Assembly (NCBI GenBank): GCA_028641055.1
Contig: CM054060.1
Location: 55,392,292-55,456,291 of the forward strand
DNA from: Alopecurus myosuroides
Taxonomy: Eukaryota; Streptophyta; Magnoliopsida; Poales; Poaceae
DNA length: 64,000 nt
Direction of reading: 5' to 3'
The position numbers and the translations under genes are program-made. The notes under the pieces are model-generated. The model was not told where the DNA came from and made no database searches. It was given only the letters and a program-made list of their open reading frames with translations. Position 1 is the first letter of the stretch. Each line of letters starts with the position of its first letter. Positions 20,280 through 33,026 of this stretch are shown one piece after another.

Positions 20280-23200
20280 CATGGGCGGACCCACCATCCC
20301 TGTTGCCCGGGCAGTCGACCGGGCTTCTCCGTTGCTGGTATCTTGGTTACAACGATTTCGTACGGCAAAATCGATCGGGGGATGAAGCTTTGCCCAGGCT
20401 TGGAGCAGCCGATTCTTGGGCCATGCCCCAGCAAACAAGGCTTGGGCCTCAATTTGGGCCAGGAACGTAACGGACTAACACGTATGTGTGTGCTCGCGTG
20501 GTTACCGATCCATCCATAAAAACGATCTATTCCCTGCTCTGCTTGTTCTCTTTATTCTCTCCACCCTCTTTCTATGAGCCTGGCTGGAACGGAACCCTTG
20601 CCGAGCGCGTCTTTTCGGCGAGAAGCAAGCCGGCGACCTCCCATGGTCCAAGATGGCCTCCGACGATGGGGTGAGCTTCCCACACATCAGGGCGCTTCCG
20701 GATCTGCGCAGGCAGACTGCAACCACAAGCGGAAGAGAGGCGGCGGCGGCGACTCGGGAATGACGGCAACCATGGCGAGCAGGAGCATGGGGGGAACTTC
20801 GGCCGACGGAGGCTCGACCTAGGGCGGCGGGCTGGCTCGATCGGCAGCTCAGGGCCGGGGAAGAAAGCAACTAGGTAAAATGTTTTTGCTGTTTGGTTAC
20901 CAATTTCTAGTATTAGCACTGCGCTTTCTCAATTTAAATGAATTTTCAGGTGTACAAACTACAATTGAATTACTGAAACGAACTTAAAATGTTTAATTTA
21001 CAGAATTGAGGAGTTTTTTGGTTGACACAAGAATCCTACCACAACCTGAAGCACAACCTCAAAATGAGGAGGAGGCCCATGTGTTTAATCCGGATGATAT
21101 CATTTGTGATCCCACTCTTCGACAACCAAATTATTGATTATCATCCGGATGTTCAAGACCAAGTGAGAAGAGCATATGTTTTGAAGGGTCCAACACAACC
21201 AATTGTTAACTTTCCTAAGAAGGGATCAAGGGGTTTTACAAAAGATTGGTATGCAAAATATGATTGGATAGAATATAGTGAGTCTAAAGATGTGGCATAT
21301 TGTTTCTATTGCTTTCTTTTTAAGCAAATGGGAAGCACACAACATTTTGGTCATGAAGTCTTCACCAAAACCGGATTTAGTGATTGGAAGCATGCTTACA
21401 AAGCTTTGCCCGACCATATTGGAGGCATAACTAGTGACCACAATAATGCAATATTGAATTGTGATGCTTTTCGTAATCAAAGACAAAGTGTGTCTAATAA
21501 GCTCTCTCATGCAACCAAGAAATCCGAAGAACTATATAAAATCCGTTTGACTTCTTCCATGCATTGTGCTAAATTTCTCATTGGTCAAGGTTTGTCCTTT
21601 CGTGGCCACAATGAATCTCTTGGTTCATTAAACATGGGCAACTTTTGTGAGATGGTAGAATGGTATAAAGAGAAGGATGAAAAGGTAAAACATGCTTATA
21701 GGCATGGTGGAAATTCCAAGATGGTTTCTCCCAAGATTCAAAAGGATCTTGCCAAGTGTTGTGCACAAGAAGTCACCAAAGTGATTATGGGAGAAATTGG
21801 TAATAAGAAGTTCTCCATTCTTATTGACGAGTCACGTGATATATCCGTTAAAGAGAAAATGGCGTTAATGTTGAGGTTAGTTATGCTTCATTACTTCATT
21901 ATTCAATGTGCCTATTGCTCCATAATTTCATTTAACCTTTTGTAGTTCTCTTGTTTTAGGTATGTGAGCAATGAAGGGAAGGTTGTGGAACGATTTCTCT
22001 CTATAAATCATGTCCATGAGACTACGTCGGAGGCACTAAAGGTAGCTCTTGTTGGTATTCTAGATCATCACAAGTTATCTATTCATAGAATACGAGGGCA
22101 AGGTTATGATGGGGCCTCAAATATGAGGGGTGAATTTAATGGTCTACGAAAGAAGATCTTAGACAAAAATCCTTATGCCTTTTATGTTCATTGTTTTGCG
22201 CACCGCTTACAATTGGTAGTTGTCTCTGATGCTAGTTCTTGCTCATCCATTCATGATTTCTTTGAGTACACCTCCTTGATTGTGAACACAACAAGTTCAT
22301 CTTGCAAAAGAAGGGATGTTCTTATGGAAGAACATCATCAAAATATATTGGATATCTAGTGGAAGAGGTTTGAATCAAGAAACAAGTCTCACTAGGACCG
22401 GGGATACGAGGTGGGGTTCACATTATAAAACTTTGCTCCGTTTGGACAATATGTGGTTGGCAACATTAAAAGTTCTTCGTGAGGTCAATGATGAGAGCCG
22501 TGGACTATCAAGTGCGGCGGGTTTAAATGAGAAGATGGAGGAATACAAATTTTCTTTCATCTTGAAGCTTTTTATAAAGTTGCTTGCCACCACAAATGAG
22601 CTTTCACATGTCTTGCAAAGTGAGGATCTAAATATTGTTCATGCAATGGAACTAGTTAATGATGTGAAAGATCGGTTGATGTCCATGAGAGAAAGTGGTT
22701 GGGAAGCCTTGTTTGATGAGGTCCAACTATTTTGCATTGCCAAGGGTATTCCGGTGCCAAATACGGATGAACAAATACCGGTTCGAGGTCGTTCTAGGAC
22801 CGAAGGGATGACATACACTAAGCTACATTTTTACAAAGTTGAGATTTTCTATGTTGTCATTGACAAGATATGCGTTGAGATGAATCATTGCTTTTGGGAT
22901 GCTTCTAGAGAGGCATTAGATTGCTTCTATTGCCTCAATCCGAAGAACTCTTTCTCAATGTTCGATGTGGACAAGCTTGCTCGCTTATCTACAATTTATC
23001 TTGCGGATTTCTCTAATGGTGACCGTGCAACTATAAGAGGCCAACTTGAGACTTATATTCACAATGTGAGAAGCCATGCAGCTTTCTCTACTTGCAAAGA
23101 TCTTGAAAGTTTGGCCACAAAGATGGTTGCAACGGAGAAGCATTTGGTTTTCCCATTGGTCTACAAACTTATCGAGTTGGCTTTGATATTACCGGTGTCA

Positions 23201-23815
23201 ACGGCATCCGTTGAGAGGGCTTTCTCCGCAATGAAGATTATCAAGTCAAAGCTACGTAACAAGATGAAGAATGGTTGGTTCAATGACTTGATGATCTGCT
23301 ACACCGAGCGGGAAATACTTAGGCAACTTGACAATGATGCTATTGTTAAATGGTTCCAAGCCATGAGGACAAGGAAAGGACATTTACCTAAAAGGCCTAG
23401 GCCTAGTTAGGACATGGGTGACGATATGTGTATTATCTTGTGGTGATTATCTTTTCGAGGTAGTATCATATAGTTTCTAACCCAAATTTCTCTTTTTGTG
23501 TAGAGTATTCTAGGTGCATTTGGACGTTTTTGTGTTTTTGTGGCTAGCCATTGAAGCTTCAATATTGTCTAGTACTCATGAACATTTGAGCTTTTTTTTT
23601 GTCCATCGTTGTAATTCTTATTAAATGTTAAAACATATTTTGTACTTATGAACATTTGCCTCTAATATTACCTTTTCTATGCATTGTGTCTGTCTTTGTA
23701 CGTTAAACTCTTATGATTCTCTAGATGGTGTGTGTATATTTGCTGCTTTCTGTGCGACTTTTTTTGTCGCGCTTTCGGTTGCCTAGGCTTGGAAAATTTT
23801 CTGGGTCCGCCTATA
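20280..23815 (+). mobile_element. hAT-superfamily DNA transposon with 8-bp target duplication
   Basis: The ends are imperfect terminal inverted repeats: CATGGGCGGACCCA at 20280-20293 and, on the minus strand, TATAGGCGGACCCA at 23815-23802. Both are flanked by the 8-bp duplication GCTCCAAT (20272-20279 and 23816-23823). Eight-base duplications and GGGCGGACCC-like ends are typical of plant hAT elements. The interior carries a DUF4371/hAT-dimerisation transposase on the plus strand, now frameshifted. Confidence 0.9.
21022..23410 (+). pseudogene. hAT transposase (TTF/ZMYM1-like, DUF4371 and hAT C-terminal dimerisation), frameshifted
   Basis: Exon 1 ends at 21875 and exon 2 starts at 21960, with GT/AG ends and a continuing frame (MLR then YVSNEGK). 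The N-terminal half has a TTF-type zinc-finger region (GFTKDWYAKYDWIEYS, CFYCFLFK) followed by a DUF4371 core (FSILIDESRDIS, GQGYDGASNMRG, YVHCFAHRLQL). Near 22355 the frame shifts by one; the other frame (22316-23410) carries DTRWGSHYKTL and the dimerisation motif LPVSTASVERAFSAMK. The overall length is that of a full transposase, but the frameshift makes it a pseudogene. The upstream sequence 20294-21021 looks like leader. Confidence 0.87.
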
Positions 23816-23889
23816 GCTCCAATGCAACTGGCGTCGGCCTATGTTTTTCATGATCTTAACGCTCGTCAAGCAACACAATGTCGGCTTCA

Positions 23890-23990
23890 TTTTTATTGGC
23901 TTCGAAATAGTTTCACATATAGGCCAGATTCAACGTTAACTTTGTCCAAAGGCCATTTTTGGAAGAAAAAAAAAACTCCAAAATCCAAGC
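23890..23990 (-). repeat. Right arm of the inverted repeat flanking the hAT element
   Basis: The reverse complement of this stretch aligns with 20092-20190, sharing CCAAAAATGgCC, GTTGAATCTGgCC and TGTGAAACTATTT at roughly 75% identity by eye. It ends about 150 bp upstream of the SRP9 start codon. Confidence 0.6.
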
Positions 23991-24146
23991 ACGAATCGAG
24001 CACTCCAGACAGGAACCCGAGCGAGCAGGCCAGCCAACGCAGCCCTGTTGATTCAAGGCGCGGCGGCACCCAAACCCCCAGATCCGACGAGACCACGCCA
24101 CGCCGCGGCGAAGCCCCAGCCTTCTCCGGCCTAGCGCCGCCACGCG

Positions 24147-27100
24147 ATGGTGTACTTCGATTCGTGGGACGAGTTCGTCGAACGCTCCGTGCAGCTCTTC
24201 CGCACCGACCCCATCACCGTACGTACGGCGCGACCCCCGCCCCCTTCCTCCCCGATCCCATCGACCCCTCCGTGCCCGATTCCTCCTTCCCGCTTCCCAA
24301 TCTAACCCGTCATCCGTTTCCCCACGTGTGCAGACGCGCTACGTGATGAAGTACCGGCACTGCGACGGGAAGCTCGTGCTCAAGGTCACCGACGACCAGC
24401 AGGTTCGGCGCCCGGACTTTCTCTTCTCCCTAGACGTGTGCCCTTTCTAAATTGAGCCGATCGAGGGTTGAGGTAGATTATAGGCACGCAATTTCGTTGT
24501 GTCTCGCGTGAGATGGTTTGCTGTGTTGCTTGAGACTGTATTGATTTGTGCGATGTGGCTTGAGGAAGTAATACTACGCTAGTGGTGCTATTCGTAATTC
24601 AGCGTTATCAGAATGCAGCAGTATCCTCTCTTTTGAGAGGCTGTTTTGGTTTTAGGCCCATCGCATATCAGTTTAGACATCATGTGAAGCTTGTTTTCAA
24701 GTCAAGAAACATGGTGTGCCGTGCAACTGTGCAAATTACAACTGAATGCCTGCTTGACATAATAAATCCGAGTGATTTTTCTGTAAAAGCCTAGCAGCTG
24801 TCAGCATTCGTACACCGCTGTACTTACCCCATGCGTGTTCTCCCTCCCTAATGGAAGCAAATGATTGCTGCATACAGAGAAAAGTACTCGTGTGCCCACT
24901 AGTAAGTCTGTTTGTTCCTCCCTGAATGCGAAGGCAGGAAAGGAAATATTGAGGGATTTAAGCAAGCGGACCACTGCTGGCTTCTTCTTAAAAACTACTA
25001 TGTTTTGCAATTTTGATCCCACTGCCGGTTTCACTTGAGAACCTACCTAGTTTGCAATCGTAATTTGATTGTGATTAGTTGAATGCTGAAGTGCAATTTT
25101 GTTCAGCTCAAACTAGAAAGCTTTTTGCACTATTTCCGAATCCTAGGTGGTGCTGGTAAAATACCGCAGCTTCTAGACATTCAGTTCTGGAACTGGGTCA
25201 TACCTTATATCTTAGTGTACTTATTAAGATATCCTGAAACTGCTAAAATTTTCACATCGATTCGATAAACCTTTTGTAAAACTACATTATCCACACATCA
25301 TACAGCTGGTGTAATGTTGTGAGCCACAGGCTGATAGGCCCATAGTGCATTCAGTTGTAGTTGCTTCACTACTCTAAATCCTAGCCCCTCTGACATATTT
25401 GCATTGGAATATAATGTAACCATGTAGTTGTCATCTGATTGTGCTTTATTGATTTGAGAAATATTGGTGTAGAATTATCTGTCGCCATAGCATTGGTACA
25501 AAATGATTTTATTTCCACAATATTTCAGTGAAGAGTCACTTCCATAGTTTCATATGAAAATTGGAATGGATATGTATTAGATCGAAACCTAAGTCAGCTT
25601 GCAGATGTAACTATTTGTTGACAACATTAGCACATCAAGTAAAGTTTCTACGGTGCTAGGAAACGCCGTAGATACCATTGGAAACTACTTTCCTAGCAGA
25701 ACCTAGGAAATGTGACTTGCGGGAGTTTTGGTTTGCCTAACTGCCTAAGCATGGATCAAACTGTCTATTCATTCTTGCTTAATGAAACAGTAGCTGGGTG
25801 TTTTTTCTTCTTGATCATGGATAAGGACTTAATTGACTTTTATCGTAATCCTTCCAGCCATGTACTTAGTATAATGATCATTTATATAGCAGTATATCAT
25901 AAAATCTAGATAATTTTTCCCTTAAGTTCAGTTGTTCATGTTGTTCAATACAGTGCTTCTTTAACCTGCATTGTGCAATTATTTCAATCCTATTATCTGC
26001 ATCTTCAGCTCTGCACATATTTTTGTATATCTCTTCTATGTGATTTTTACTCACAGGGTATGTGAAATATGGCATCCAGTGTTGGATAATATGTAAGCAT
26101 GCCTACATTTTCCAATCCAGATTCGTAACTATTGTATTATGGTGGTGACTTAATTTTTTAACCTTGCGCTCGTCTGTTACTTTTTCTGATTGGAAAGAGC
26201 GAAATTACTGTTGTCTTGAGTGTCTATTCGACTATATTGTTGCACAGCAACATTTTGTTTTATGTGCTAAGGTGATGCAGTCTTGCTCGTGAATTAATTA
26301 GCTAGTATGATGTATGTCACTGTGATCAACCTTCTGAGTAATTGACTGCCAAATGAAATGGGAATAATGATGTATTTATCGAAATGAACTTAAATCTGAA
26401 ATATGATGTTTCTCATATGTGGTACTCTTTTTTTTCCTTTTACTAGGATTAGCATGTTAGCGCCTATATTACATGCAACCTGTAACTAGCAAGCTATTTT
26501 TTTATAGAAACATGAACCCATTTCTTGCTATACAGACAAAACAATATAGAAGTCATCTATTTGGCATTGTGATGTTGTAAGGTAGGACCCAAACACGTAG
26601 GGTACATGAGGACTCGTAATGAATAGCTTATAACTAAAATAAGTATGGAAACCTAGATTAAACTAGCAGTAACAGCTACTGTCAATTCAATGTCTACTTT
26701 GACCCATGTTTTTGTATGGAAACCTAAACTAAACTGGCAGTACAACCTAAACAAAACCAGCATTGCCCATTATAGCAGCTTACTTTATCCTGTTTATTCT
26801 TTTTCGGTATTTGCACTGGGGTGAGCAATATTGGGCTGTGACTATGATGCTAAATCAGAACACCAGTTTTTTTGTCTACGTTGTGGAAGCTGGAATAGAA
26901 ATTCCTTGTCCAACTTGTTTATATTGTAGAAGCCACTGTGTTCACATTGTGTAGTCCAGCTGATAAATGTACATAGAAATGCCGTTTATTCTTTATCCTG
27001 TTTATTCTTTCTGTATTTGCACTGGAGTGAGCAATATTGGGCTATGACTGATGCTAAATCAGAATACCAGTTCTTTTTTTTTGTCTAGATTGTGGAAGCC

Positions 27101-27716
27101 GGAATAGAAATGCCGTGTCCAACTTGTTTATATTGTAGAAGCCAGGTGTTCACATTGTGTAGGCGAGCTGATAAAATGTACATAGAAATCTTTATTTATA
27201 ACTAGTTGAATGGGCATGTATGGATTTCTCGTTTTCTTTGAACGAATAGCAAATCCAAATACACATGGTTGGCATCCTTGAATGAACGTTTATATTATTA
27301 CGTTGCCTAGCAGCGAGTGAGTTGTGTATTTGTGTGCTGTCCTCATTTATCAATGTCTTTGATAAAAGGACCATCCTTGTCAGCTATATATATATATATA
27401 TAGTTTAAACTTTGATTGAAGTAGAGCGCCATCCTGTGTTGCTGACTGTATAAGAAATCACCCGCAGTGCTTGAAGTTCAAGACGGATCAAGCCCAGGAC
27501 GCAAAGAAGATGGAGAAGCTCAACAACATATTTTTCGCTCTCATGACTCATGGACCTGACGGTACGTCTCTTGCAACGTTTTCCCAAGGCTAGCTGTAGA
27601 TGATAGCCGGTACTAAACTTGGATCCTTACATTGTGCAGCCGATATAAGCGAGGTTCCAGGGAAGGAACAGGCGGAGCAACAGCAGCCGAAGAAAGGACG
27701 GGGCAGGAGGCAGTAG
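24147..27716 (+). CDS. SRP9: Signal recognition particle 9 kDa subunit
   Basis: There are four exons: 24147-24218, 24334-24402, 27468-27561 and 27640-27716 (TAG). All introns have GT/AG ends and the frame is kept throughout, giving 103 residues, the usual length for plant SRP9. The protein starts MVYFDSWDEFVERSVQLF, contains RYVMKYRHCDGKLVLKVTDD and LKFKTDQAQDAKKMEKLNN, and ends in a basic Gly/Arg tail (KKGRGRRQ). SRP9 pairs with SRP14 to form the Alu domain of the cytosolic signal recognition particle, which slows elongation while ribosomes are targeted to the ER. No disabling change is visible. Intron 2 is 3.1 kb and contains a tandem duplication. The leader is GC-rich and begins next to a foldback arm. 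Confidence 0.95.
26783..27189. repeat. Tandem duplication of about 205 bp in SRP9 intron 2
   Basis: Copies at 26783-26990 and 26991-27189 both begin CTTTATCCTGTTTATTCTTT and end near ATGTACATAGAAAT. They differ by scattered substitutions and small gaps. The rest of the 3-kb intron shows no recognisable transposon. Confidence 0.85.
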
Positions 27717-29494
27717 AATCGCTTGTTCTTGTTGTTCTGGATTTCTTTTAGAATGATCACACACAACTGGGGGCCGGTGGGTAGAACAATCGAGTGACTC
27801 CTGTTAGCCCCGTTATGTTGTTGTTCTGAAGGATAAAGCGGGAGCCATATCCTTGGATCCTTTTCCTGGTACAGAACTGCGAAGTGTGCACACAGTCAGC
27901 ATTGCCAATCGAATCCTGGCCGTTGTTTCGCGTGTTTTTTCACTCTGGAATGTGGCAAAATATTTTCTTCTTTAAACTTGGGTGCTGTACATGCAGAGGA
28001 GTTGATGCTGCACCAGTTATAATAGTAGGGCTCAGTTTTTTACTTTTTACAGCAGCGGTAGGGCTCCGTTAAATGTTGCCGCAGCACTGCTGGTGCATCT
28101 GCCGCCTCTGGCAAGGTAAAACTGTTTTGTTTCGCTGGTCGGCCGTTGCTTGCAGGCCTGTTCATGTGCTTGGTTCACTAAATGGCTGGCTGCCCGGCTC
28201 TTCCTCGTTTGTTGGATTCATCGCACCAGGACCATGGATGGGAGAACATGGCCGCTCCTGCTTTTATGCAGCAGATCCGGCTTTGAATCCTATCTTGTAG
28301 CATTGTTATCATCATGCGACTGGGTCCATTCGCGTCTCTGTCAGCAGCATGTTAAGCCGGTTCCCATGCTTGTCTGTGAGCGATAATCTTTTTCCTGCCT
28401 GTCTGCTTTGGAGCGGAGTGGAAATAATGCCGCAGAATCTAGTAGCGTAGATCACCAGAGGAATGAATGAAATGGTTTTTTTTTTTAGATTTACACTTTA
28501 CTTTAACGTATGGATGCCTAGGATGCTGGACACTGAAATCGGCTGAAATTTTACAGTGTTGCAAAAGCTTTTGGTGCACACGTTCAGCCGGTCAAACTGC
28601 TGCTCACCTGCCATGAAGGCCTGCAGAGGGCTTTTCAGCAGATGGAAGCTTTCTAGGAGAGGAGGCATCCAGTTTGGCCCTGCTTTTCTTTTCTCGCCCG
28701 GAAAGAACACGACTAATTATGGGCGTTCAAGAGTCGACGGGAGCATCATTTGCAATAAAACGCTCAGTTTTTCTTCTCGTTTCCATGCTCGGTGCCGCGT
28801 TCCGGAGAGAAAAATATTTACTGCGAAAGATTCCAGATGCAGCCGGTAAAGCAAAGCCACAGATTCTTGCCTTTTTCACTAGTACCCCCCGTGCTCCCCC
28901 CGTTTCGTGCATCCCTGCCTGCCCCCTACTGTTTAAAAAGCCGGCGAGACATGGCCGTGACTTTTCAGAGTAAAATCATGACCGAACGAGACACGAGAGG
29001 CTTTAGACTTTTACCGGTAGTATAGTTTTTTACCACTACCCGCTAAGGCCTTGAAGAGGGTGAAATTTAAGTAAATAACCTTTTGGCGCGGCAAATTCAC
29101 AATCTAACCCCGACACCATTTCTTTTGTTATTTTTTTTTATAATACACACCTATTTCTTCCATAACAGTCTATTGCTTAACGTTTGGCTGTAGGCGTTAT
29201 TGACCGTGGCCACGCAGTCGACAATTTTTACGTGGCTGCCACCATAACGCCGTGAACTATGGTGTTCTACCTGTGCCTAACGTCCTGGACGGGGCGCGTT
29301 ATGCGGGTGAATATGTCACACCGGCCGCCCAGCGCCCCTACCGATTCCAAACGACTCACTCTTTCTCTTCTCTTCTCTTCCTCTTCCCCGCTGTCTCTCC
29401 CGCTTTCCTCTCCAATCCACCCACAAACTTCATAGATCAGAGCCCTATTGCTAGGGATTTTGTTGAGACATCGTAGTAGAGTTCATAGACGGGG
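27717..29494 (+). other. SRP9 3' region and intergenic sequence
   Basis: The first several hundred bases after the SRP9 stop probably include its 3' UTR. No convincing coding region or transposon could be identified between 27717 and 29494; small reading frames here have no recognisable motif. Confidence 0.35.
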
Positions 29495-30011
29495 TGTCAT
29501 GAGCCTACTGGTAGAACCGCAAGGGGACGTGGAAGTACTGTAAACGACAATACCGAGTTTACCCAGATTCGGTACGTCACGACTAAGGCGGCGTTTCTAC
29601 TCTTGCAATCTCACTAAATCAGGGCTGAAGCCTGAAGTATACAAACTACAGTTGTGAGTATAGTTTAGCTAATTCGGCGAGGCTCGACTTCTCGGCGAGT
29701 TGGCTTCTAGCTAAGATTAGATCTTTTTGTTTCTTTGCTCATGTCCGGATTTATATAGATAGCCGCGTTAAGGCTTACATAAAGGAAACCTAGAAGACTA
29801 AGGAAAGTATCTAACTTGGGAAGTAAGAAATCCGTCTTCTCCTCCAAGCTGCACCACTTTGGGCCGTGGTCCGGGTTCTTCTAAAATCTAGGTTCCTGCG
29901 CGTCAGCTTATTGGGCCGTCCAATGGACCTTGATCCTTTACCTGCGGGCCACCCTAATAATCCGGCCTTTGGCCAATGTCAGACATACCCCTAGTTGGCA
30001 TATATCCGACA
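29495..30011 (+). repeat. LTR of the Transposase_28-type Gypsy element
   Basis: It starts TGTCATGAG and ends TATATCCGACA, with TGTC/GACA inverted ends. The last about 100 bp match 61434-61538, which also ends ATATATCCGACA and is followed by the same GTAGCCC junction. Confidence 0.65.
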
Positions 30012-30395
30012 GTAGCCCTTAAGAAGGATTAAGACTTCATTTTGCCGTTCCTCGTGGATTTGTATTTTTTTTCATGAATGTCGGCTTTCTGTCTTAATTA
30101 TTCTTTCAGCAAAATTTCTCAATGCCAAACTCAGATTTACCGAAATCCGGCTTTTCTCCCACGAGTCTTCGTGGAGAAGGAAGCTCATGACGTCAGCGAT
30201 GAAATCCTGCTAATGTCACGGACGTTTGGGTTCAGTCAAAGTCTGAAACCATATCCTCTGACACATTCTTGCGCGAGAAACGAGGAGATAGTAATAATCA
30301 CCCCGTCCCCTCGTTTCCCGGATTTTCGGGAGTAACACGCGTCGATCATCCAACGGCTAAAAGAGCCGTTGGAGCTAATATCCGTGCATCTTGGC

Positions 30396-30403
30396 TATAA
30401 ATA
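30396..30403 (+). promoter_or_regulatory. TATA box upstream of the Transposase_28-like pseudogene
   Basis: TATAAATA followed by GCCGTC, conserved in sequence and position with 61932-61939 in the second copy. It lies about 160 bp before the ATG at 30562. Confidence 0.6.
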
Positions 30404-30561
30404 GCCGTCTCGGGGTCTCCGGTCGCTCTTCCGCTTTCATCTTCCTCCTCAAGCCCCCTGAGCACCAGAGCACTTAGCGCCCAGCGAGCCCAAGTCCTAG
30501 AGAACGCACAGTCGAGCTCCCCGAGCCAGGTGGTTCAATTTCTCGGACGCGCCGCCCCCAA

Positions 30562-31409
30562 ATGGCCACCAGAGACTCTTCCCGCGCCACCGAATCTGTG
30601 GAAGCCGCCGTCAACATCGAGGACATCATCAACGACCTCGACCCCATTCTCGATTCTCCTCTGGGTGCCGCTGTGAGCGCGCCGGTGGGATCCGCTAGAG
30701 AGCCGACGGGCGGGGATCTGCCTCCCATCGCCGGAACTATGCCGCCGCCCTCGGCCACTCCTCCTCCTCCTCCTCTTCCATTCCCCGAGACTACGTAGGG
30801 GGAAAACACTTCTCACGGTGGCGAGTATGTCGCCGCTTCCGCCACTGCCTGAGGCGAGGAAGAAGGAGAAGAAAACGCCGACAGTTGGAGCCACTGCAAC
30901 ATGGTTCCGACTCTTCTCCCAGGAATGGAGAAAGACGGCTTTGTTCTGAAGGACAAATGTCGAGTGGGCGAAGACGACACCGAGCCGTCTCCACAACCCG
31001 GAGAAAGCGTGCTTCTAGCGTCCCATATCAACAGAGGTATGGGTTTTCCGCCTTCCGCGCTTTTCTCCCGGGTCTTAGATCACTACAAAATCCAACCTCA
31101 TAATCTTCCGCCAAATTCCATTCTGTAATTAGCCGGATTCCAGACTCTCTTTGAAGGTTACTTAGGGATAGAACCCCGCCTGGATTTCTTCCAGTACTGT
31201 TTTAATGTAAAACGCAACACCTCTGAGGGTGTACTTCCAACTTGCGGAACCATCTCTTTCAACCTCCGTAGGTATGGGAAGGATTGGTTCCCCAAGATCA
31301 AAACTTCTGAGTCCGTCAAATTCTGGACGGGCTAATTTTCTATCATGCAGATGTTCCGTTTCCTGGAAAGGAAACGGGCATTCTGCCTTTCGTCAATTCC
31401 GCGGCCACG
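30562..31409 (+). pseudogene. Transposase_28-like (putative gypsy-type transposon) gene, broken and truncated
   Basis: The ATG at 30562 opens a frame (NIEDIINDLDPILDSP) that aligns with the start of the gene at 62080 (SIDEILGDLDPQLGSP). Similarity continues in shifting frames through VLLASHINRGMGFPPSALFS, LPPNSIL followed by a TAA stop near 31126, FEGYLGIEPRLDFFQYCF and a final FVNSAA block. It then ends abruptly at the Athila-like LTR, about 100 codons short of the end of exon 1 in the other copy. Stop codons and frameshifts make it non-functional. Confidence 0.75.
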
Positions 31410-32999
31410 TGATACGTCTCCAACGTATCTATAATTTTTGATGCTCCATGATGATATTATGCCAATTGCTACATGTTTTCTCCCTTGTTTATAGCATTTT
31501 TACACGTTTTGCGGGACTAACCTATTAACAAGATGCCAAGTGCCAGTTCCATGTTTTCTGCTGTTTTTGATTTCCGAAAAGTTGTTCTGGAAATATTCTC
31601 GGAATTGGACCCCACAAATCCCGAAGTTCCTATTTTCCCCGGAAGCATCCAGAAGATCAAAGAGGAGTCAAAGACGGGCACCAGGGGGCCCACACCATGG
31701 GGTGGCGCCCCCCTTGGCCGTGCCAGGGGGTGGTGTAGGGCCCCTAGGGCTCCACCGCCTTTGCCCTTTCGCCTATTTATTCCCCTCCGATGGAAAATCC
31801 TAAGCACCTGATCAAATATCCCCGAAAAGTTCCGCAGCCACCGTCATCGTCAACCCTAGATCAAGGGGGTTCTGAAGCTGTCTCCCGGCACCGTGACGAA
31901 GAGGAGATCATCACCGGAGGCCTCTTCATCACCTTGCCTGCCTTCGGAGTGATGTGTGAGTAGTTCATCCTTGGACTACGGGTCCATAGCAGTAGCTAGA
32001 TGGTTGTCTTCTCCTCATATGCCTCCATGTTTAGATCGTGAGCTGCCTAACATGATCGAGATCGTTCTTATGTAATTCTATATGCTGTGTTTGCTGGGAT
32101 CCGTTGAATATTGAACTTATGCCAAGTTGATTATAGTCTTTATTGCATATGTTATTTGTGATCTTGCATGCTTTCCGTTGCTTGTGGTTGCTCTGGCCAA
32201 GTAGTTGCTAGTGACTCCAAGAGGGAGTATTTATGCTCGATAGTGGGTTCATGCCTCCTTTTTTCCTGTGCTCGAGTGACAGAAACGTGACGGGGGAGGA
32301 TGTGTAGTTGCCAGTAGGGAGAAAACAACGGTGTGAGTGCCCGCGTGTACAATCATTGCTTACATTACACACACCGCTTTATGCGATTATCTGTTGCTTG
32401 CAACTTAATACCTAAGGGGGTTCGGATGATAACCTGAAGGTGGATTATTAGTCATAGATGCAGTTGGATTACAATCTATGTATATTGTTGTAATGGCTGC
32501 ACTAAATATCATAGTAGTCATCATGTCATGAATGTGCACTACGGTTCAACCTCTATTTATAAATTGCCCACCTGTAATTTCTTCACACAGCATGCTATCT
32601 TTTATGGAGAGAGACACCACTAGTGAACCTATGAACCCCGGTCCATTTTCCTACACTATTAAACAAACCTCTACAATTTCCTGCTTTTCTTTACTTACTG
32701 CAAGCATACACCATTTTCCACACTATACGTCTAATCTTTGTTTTCAGCAAGACCGGTGACATTGACAACCTCAATGTACCGTTGGGACAAAGTATTTTGG
32801 TTGTGTTGTGTGCAGGTTCCACGTTGTTGCTGACACCGGTGAGGCACTATCACCATCGTCAGTGGCATCAACCTTCTGAAGATCCTCTTTCTCCTACTTG
32901 ATTGATAACCTTGGTTCTTAACTAAGGGGAAATTCCTACCGCTGTGCTCATCACACCCTCCTTTTGGGGTCTCCCAACGAGTGCAAGATCTGACCATCA
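31410..32999 (+). repeat. LTR of the Athila-like element
   Basis: It starts TGATACGTCTCCAACGTATC and ends TGACCATCA just before the PBS. Two further LTRs of this family are at 48137-49050 (plus) and 49056-50483 (minus). Confidence 0.75.
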
Positions 33000-33010
33000 A
33001 GGACTTTTTC

Positions 33011-33026
33011 TAGCGCCGTTGCCGGG
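33011..33026 (+). other. Primer-binding site of the Athila-like element
   Basis: TAGCGCCGTTGCCGGG, one base from the TGGCGCCGTTGCCGGG motif typical of Athila-type Gypsy elements. It lies 11 bp inside the LTR end. Confidence 0.75.

Larger units (their letters stand above)
29495..31409 (+). mobile_element. Gypsy-type LTR element fragment carrying a Transposase_28-like gene
   Basis: A 517-bp LTR (29495-30011, TGTC...GACA) is followed by a leader with a TATA box and the beginning of a Transposase_28-like gene. The element is cut off at 31409 where an Athila-like LTR starts. The same family, with a better-preserved gene, is at 61434-64000. Confidence 0.7.
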
